Source: Pseudomonadota bacterium
GTDB lineage: Bacteria > Pseudomonadota > Gammaproteobacteria > Xanthomonadales > Xanthomonadaceae
Reading direction: 5' to 3'
NCBI GenBank assembly: GCA_025355485.1
Contig: JANXZP010000110.1
Location: 1 to 12,541 of the forward strand
DNA: 12,541 nucleotides
The number at the start of each line of letters is the position of its first letter. Positions within the stretch are counted from its first letter, which is position 1. The notes under the pieces were generated by a model, which worked only from the letters and a program-made list of their open reading frames with translations, did no database searches and was not told the origin of the DNA. Shown here one piece after another: positions 10,861-12,541 of this stretch. The translations under genes and the position numbers were made by a program.

Positions 10861-12541
10861 ATGGACGCCGCCACCGACCACGCACTCACGCCCGACATGA
10901 TCATCGTGCTGTGCCTGGTGGGGTTCATCATGGCGATGTTCATGCTCGATCGCATTCGCGCCGACCTGGTCGCGTTGATCGTGCTCGTCGCGCTGGGCCT
11001 TAGCCGCATCGTGCCGACCGATCGCCTGTTCGATGGCTTCTCCGGCAACGCGGTGATCAGCGTGATGGCGGCGATGATCCTCGGCGCGGGACTGGATCGC
11101 ACCGGCCTGCTGAACCGGCTTGCCGGATGGTTACTGCGGCGCTCGCGCGGCCTCGAGGAGCGCATGATCACGCTGACCGCAGCGGTCGCCGGCGTGATCT
11201 CGCCGACCATGCAGAATCCGTCGGTGATGTCGCTGTTCCTGCCGGTGGCTTCCCGCCTTTCCGCACGAACTGGCGTCGCGCCGTCGCGGCTGCTGCTGCC
11301 GATCGTCAGCGCGATCATCATGGGCGGAAGCCTCACGATGGTCGGCAATTCGCCGTTGATCCTGCTCAACGACCTGTTGGTCGCGGCGAACCGCAACATT
11401 CCGTCCGGTGTCGCGACCTTGCAGCCGTTGAAGATGTTCGCGCCATTCCCGATCGGGCTCGCGCTGCTCGCGACTTCGCTGGTTTACTACCGCTTCTTTG
11501 CGCGCCGCTGGCTCGGTCGCGGCGCCGACAAGAATGTCACCCCGGCGCGCACCGAAAGTTATTTCGCCCAGGCCTACGGCATCGACGGCGATGTGTACGA
11601 ACTGACGGTGACTTCGGAAAGCCCGATCGTGGGCATGTCGGTCGGCGAAGCCGAAGCGCAGAAAGGCGCGCCGCTGCTGCTCGCGCTGCGCACCGGCGAG
11701 GAGTCGCGGCTCGCGCCGCCGGCCGACCAGATGCTGTGGGTCGGCAGCGTGATCGGCGTGATGGGAACGCGCCAGCACGTCGAGGATTACGCACAGGCTA
11801 ACCTGCTGCGGATGTCGTCGCGGTTGCGCCAGTTCGGCGACCTGTTCAACCCCAGCCTTGCAGGAATTTCCGAAGCGGTGATTCCACCGAACTCGGCGTT
11901 CATCGGCAAGAAGCTCACCGACCTGCGCCTGCGCAACCAGCGCGGCATCAGCGTTCTGGCGATCAATCGCGACAACCAGATCCTGCGCGAGGACATCCGC
12001 GACGTCGCGCTCAAGGCCGGCGACATGCTGGTGTTCCACACCGTATGGACGAACCTGACCCAATCCGGGCGCCAGCACGATTTCGTGGTCGTCACCGACT
12101 ATCCGAAGGAAGAACAACGGCCGCACAAGCTGTGGATCGCGCTCGCGATCTTCGCCATCGCGCTGACGATGGCGCTCACCGGCAGGATCCCGACCCCGCT
12201 GGCGTTGATGGCGGGCGCAGCCGGCATGCTGTTCACCGGCGTGCTGAACATGGACGAGGCCTACGCGGCGATCAACTGGAAAACCGTGTTCCTGATGGCC
12301 TGCCTGATTCCGCTCGGCGCGGCGATGGACAGCACCGGCACGGCCGACTGGCTCGCGCGCGGACTGCTCGACCGCATGCCGCAGGACGCATCGCCGTATT
12401 TGCTGCAGGCCGTGATCGCGACGATCACCGTGGCGTTCACCCTGGTCATCAGCCAGGTCGGCGCGACCGTGGTGATGGTGCCGATGGCGATCAACATCGC
12501 GCTGGCTGCGAACGCGAACCCGACCGCCTTCGCGCTGATCG
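10861..12541 (+). CDS. SLC13-type permease with two RCK_C (TrkA-C) domains, 3' end missing
   Basis: An inner-membrane transporter; 560 codons are visible and the gene runs off the window. Membrane half one (about 12-215) includes helices at 12-30, 35-50, 64-80, 103-130, 144-170 and 193-212, with SPTMQNPSVMSLFLP (114-128) and GGSLTMVGNSPLILLND (155-171) where family members carry the substrate/sodium hairpin. Residues about 232-312 and 333-412 look like two RCK_C domains (EAVIPPNSAFIGKKLTDLRL, GDMLVFHT), as in DASS/SLC13 members with cytosolic regulatory domains. Half two begins at about 423, with SQVGATVVMVPMA (531-543) as the second hairpin. Known relatives carry sulfate, carboxylates or other anions; the substrate here cannot be told. 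The start lies 27 nt after trmB with only a weak ribosome site, so co-transcription is possible. Confidence 0.88.
   Translation, partial: MDAATDHALTPDMIIVLCLVGFIMAMFMLDRIRADLVALIVLVALGLSRIVPTDRLFDGFSGNAVISVMAAMILGAGLDRTGLLNRLAGWLLRRSRGLEERMITLTAAVAGVISPTMQNPSVMSLFLPVASRLSARTGVAPSRLLLPIVSAIIMGGSLTMVGNSPLILLNDLLVAANRNIPSGVATLQPLKMFAPFPIGLALLATSLVYYRFFARRWLGRGADKNVTPARTESYFAQAYGIDGDVYELTVTSESPIVGMSVGEAEAQKGAPLLLALRTGEESRLAPPADQMLWVGSVIGVMGTRQHVEDYAQANLLRMSSRLRQFGDLFNPSLAGISEAVIPPNSAFIGKKLTDLRLRNQRGISVLAINRDNQILREDIRDVALKAGDMLVFHTVWTNLTQSGRQHDFVVVTDYPKEEQRPHKLWIALAIFAIALTMALTGRIPTPLALMAGAAGMLFTGVLNMDEAYAAINWKTVFLMACLIPLGAAMDSTGTADWLARGLLDRMPQDASPYLLQAVIATITVAFTLVISQVGATVVMVPMAINIALAANANPTAFALI

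Overview
The window is a dense, GC-rich (estimated low-to-mid 60s percent), gene-tight bacterial chromosome segment. Several proteins look like those of the gammaproteobacterial order Lysobacterales (Xanthomonadales). The cues are the RimK and TrmB sequences, the IlvE N-terminus, a ColRS-like two-component pair and the thiS-thiG-trmB order. The genus cannot be read from the sequence. No phage, insertion sequence, CRISPR array or resistance cassette is visible. The region is core genome with unusual small-scale remodelling at two gene starts.

Layout on the left, plus strand: the 3' part of ahcY (2-1072), a secreted HExxH metallopeptidase-like protein (1094-1657) joined by an ATGA overlap to metF (1654-2484), a secreted DUF4124-like protein (2524-3084) and ilvE (3166-4083). 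AhcY and MetF serve the same activated-methyl/methionine cycle. Centre, minus strand: response regulator colR (5622-6308), histidine kinase colS (4346-5638) and a small two-helix membrane protein (4091-4339) form one compact operon. Upstream of it is a small exported two-cysteine protein (6346-6801). The gene-free stretch 6802-7173 holds a 16-bp palindrome, a strong minus-strand terminator and a cluster of dyads.

Still on the minus strand, a tRNA-Gly(CCC) with its own promoter (8778-8806) is followed by a RimB-like retropepsin-fold protease (8186-8653) and rimK (7174-8088). These probably act together in glutamate tailing of ribosomal protein S6. Diverging on the plus strand are thiS, thiG, a trmB leader fragment, trmB, and a truncated SLC13-type permease with two RCK_C domains (10861 to the window end).

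The most notable observations concern two gene starts. (1) A 101-nt-period tandem duplication across the protease/rimK junction has made a 34-codon chimeric mini-gene: the RimK N-terminus joined to the protease C-terminal tail. It is linked by ATGA overlaps to the protease before it and to rimK after it. (2) trmB carries two versions of its N-terminal coding region. The first is a 61-aa leader ORF interrupted by a 102-bp element bounded by inverted repeats. It ends in an ATGA overlap with the start of the intact trmB, whose first ~19 codons are compositionally unlike their surroundings. Both cases preserve stop/start coupling after the 5' end of a gene was duplicated.
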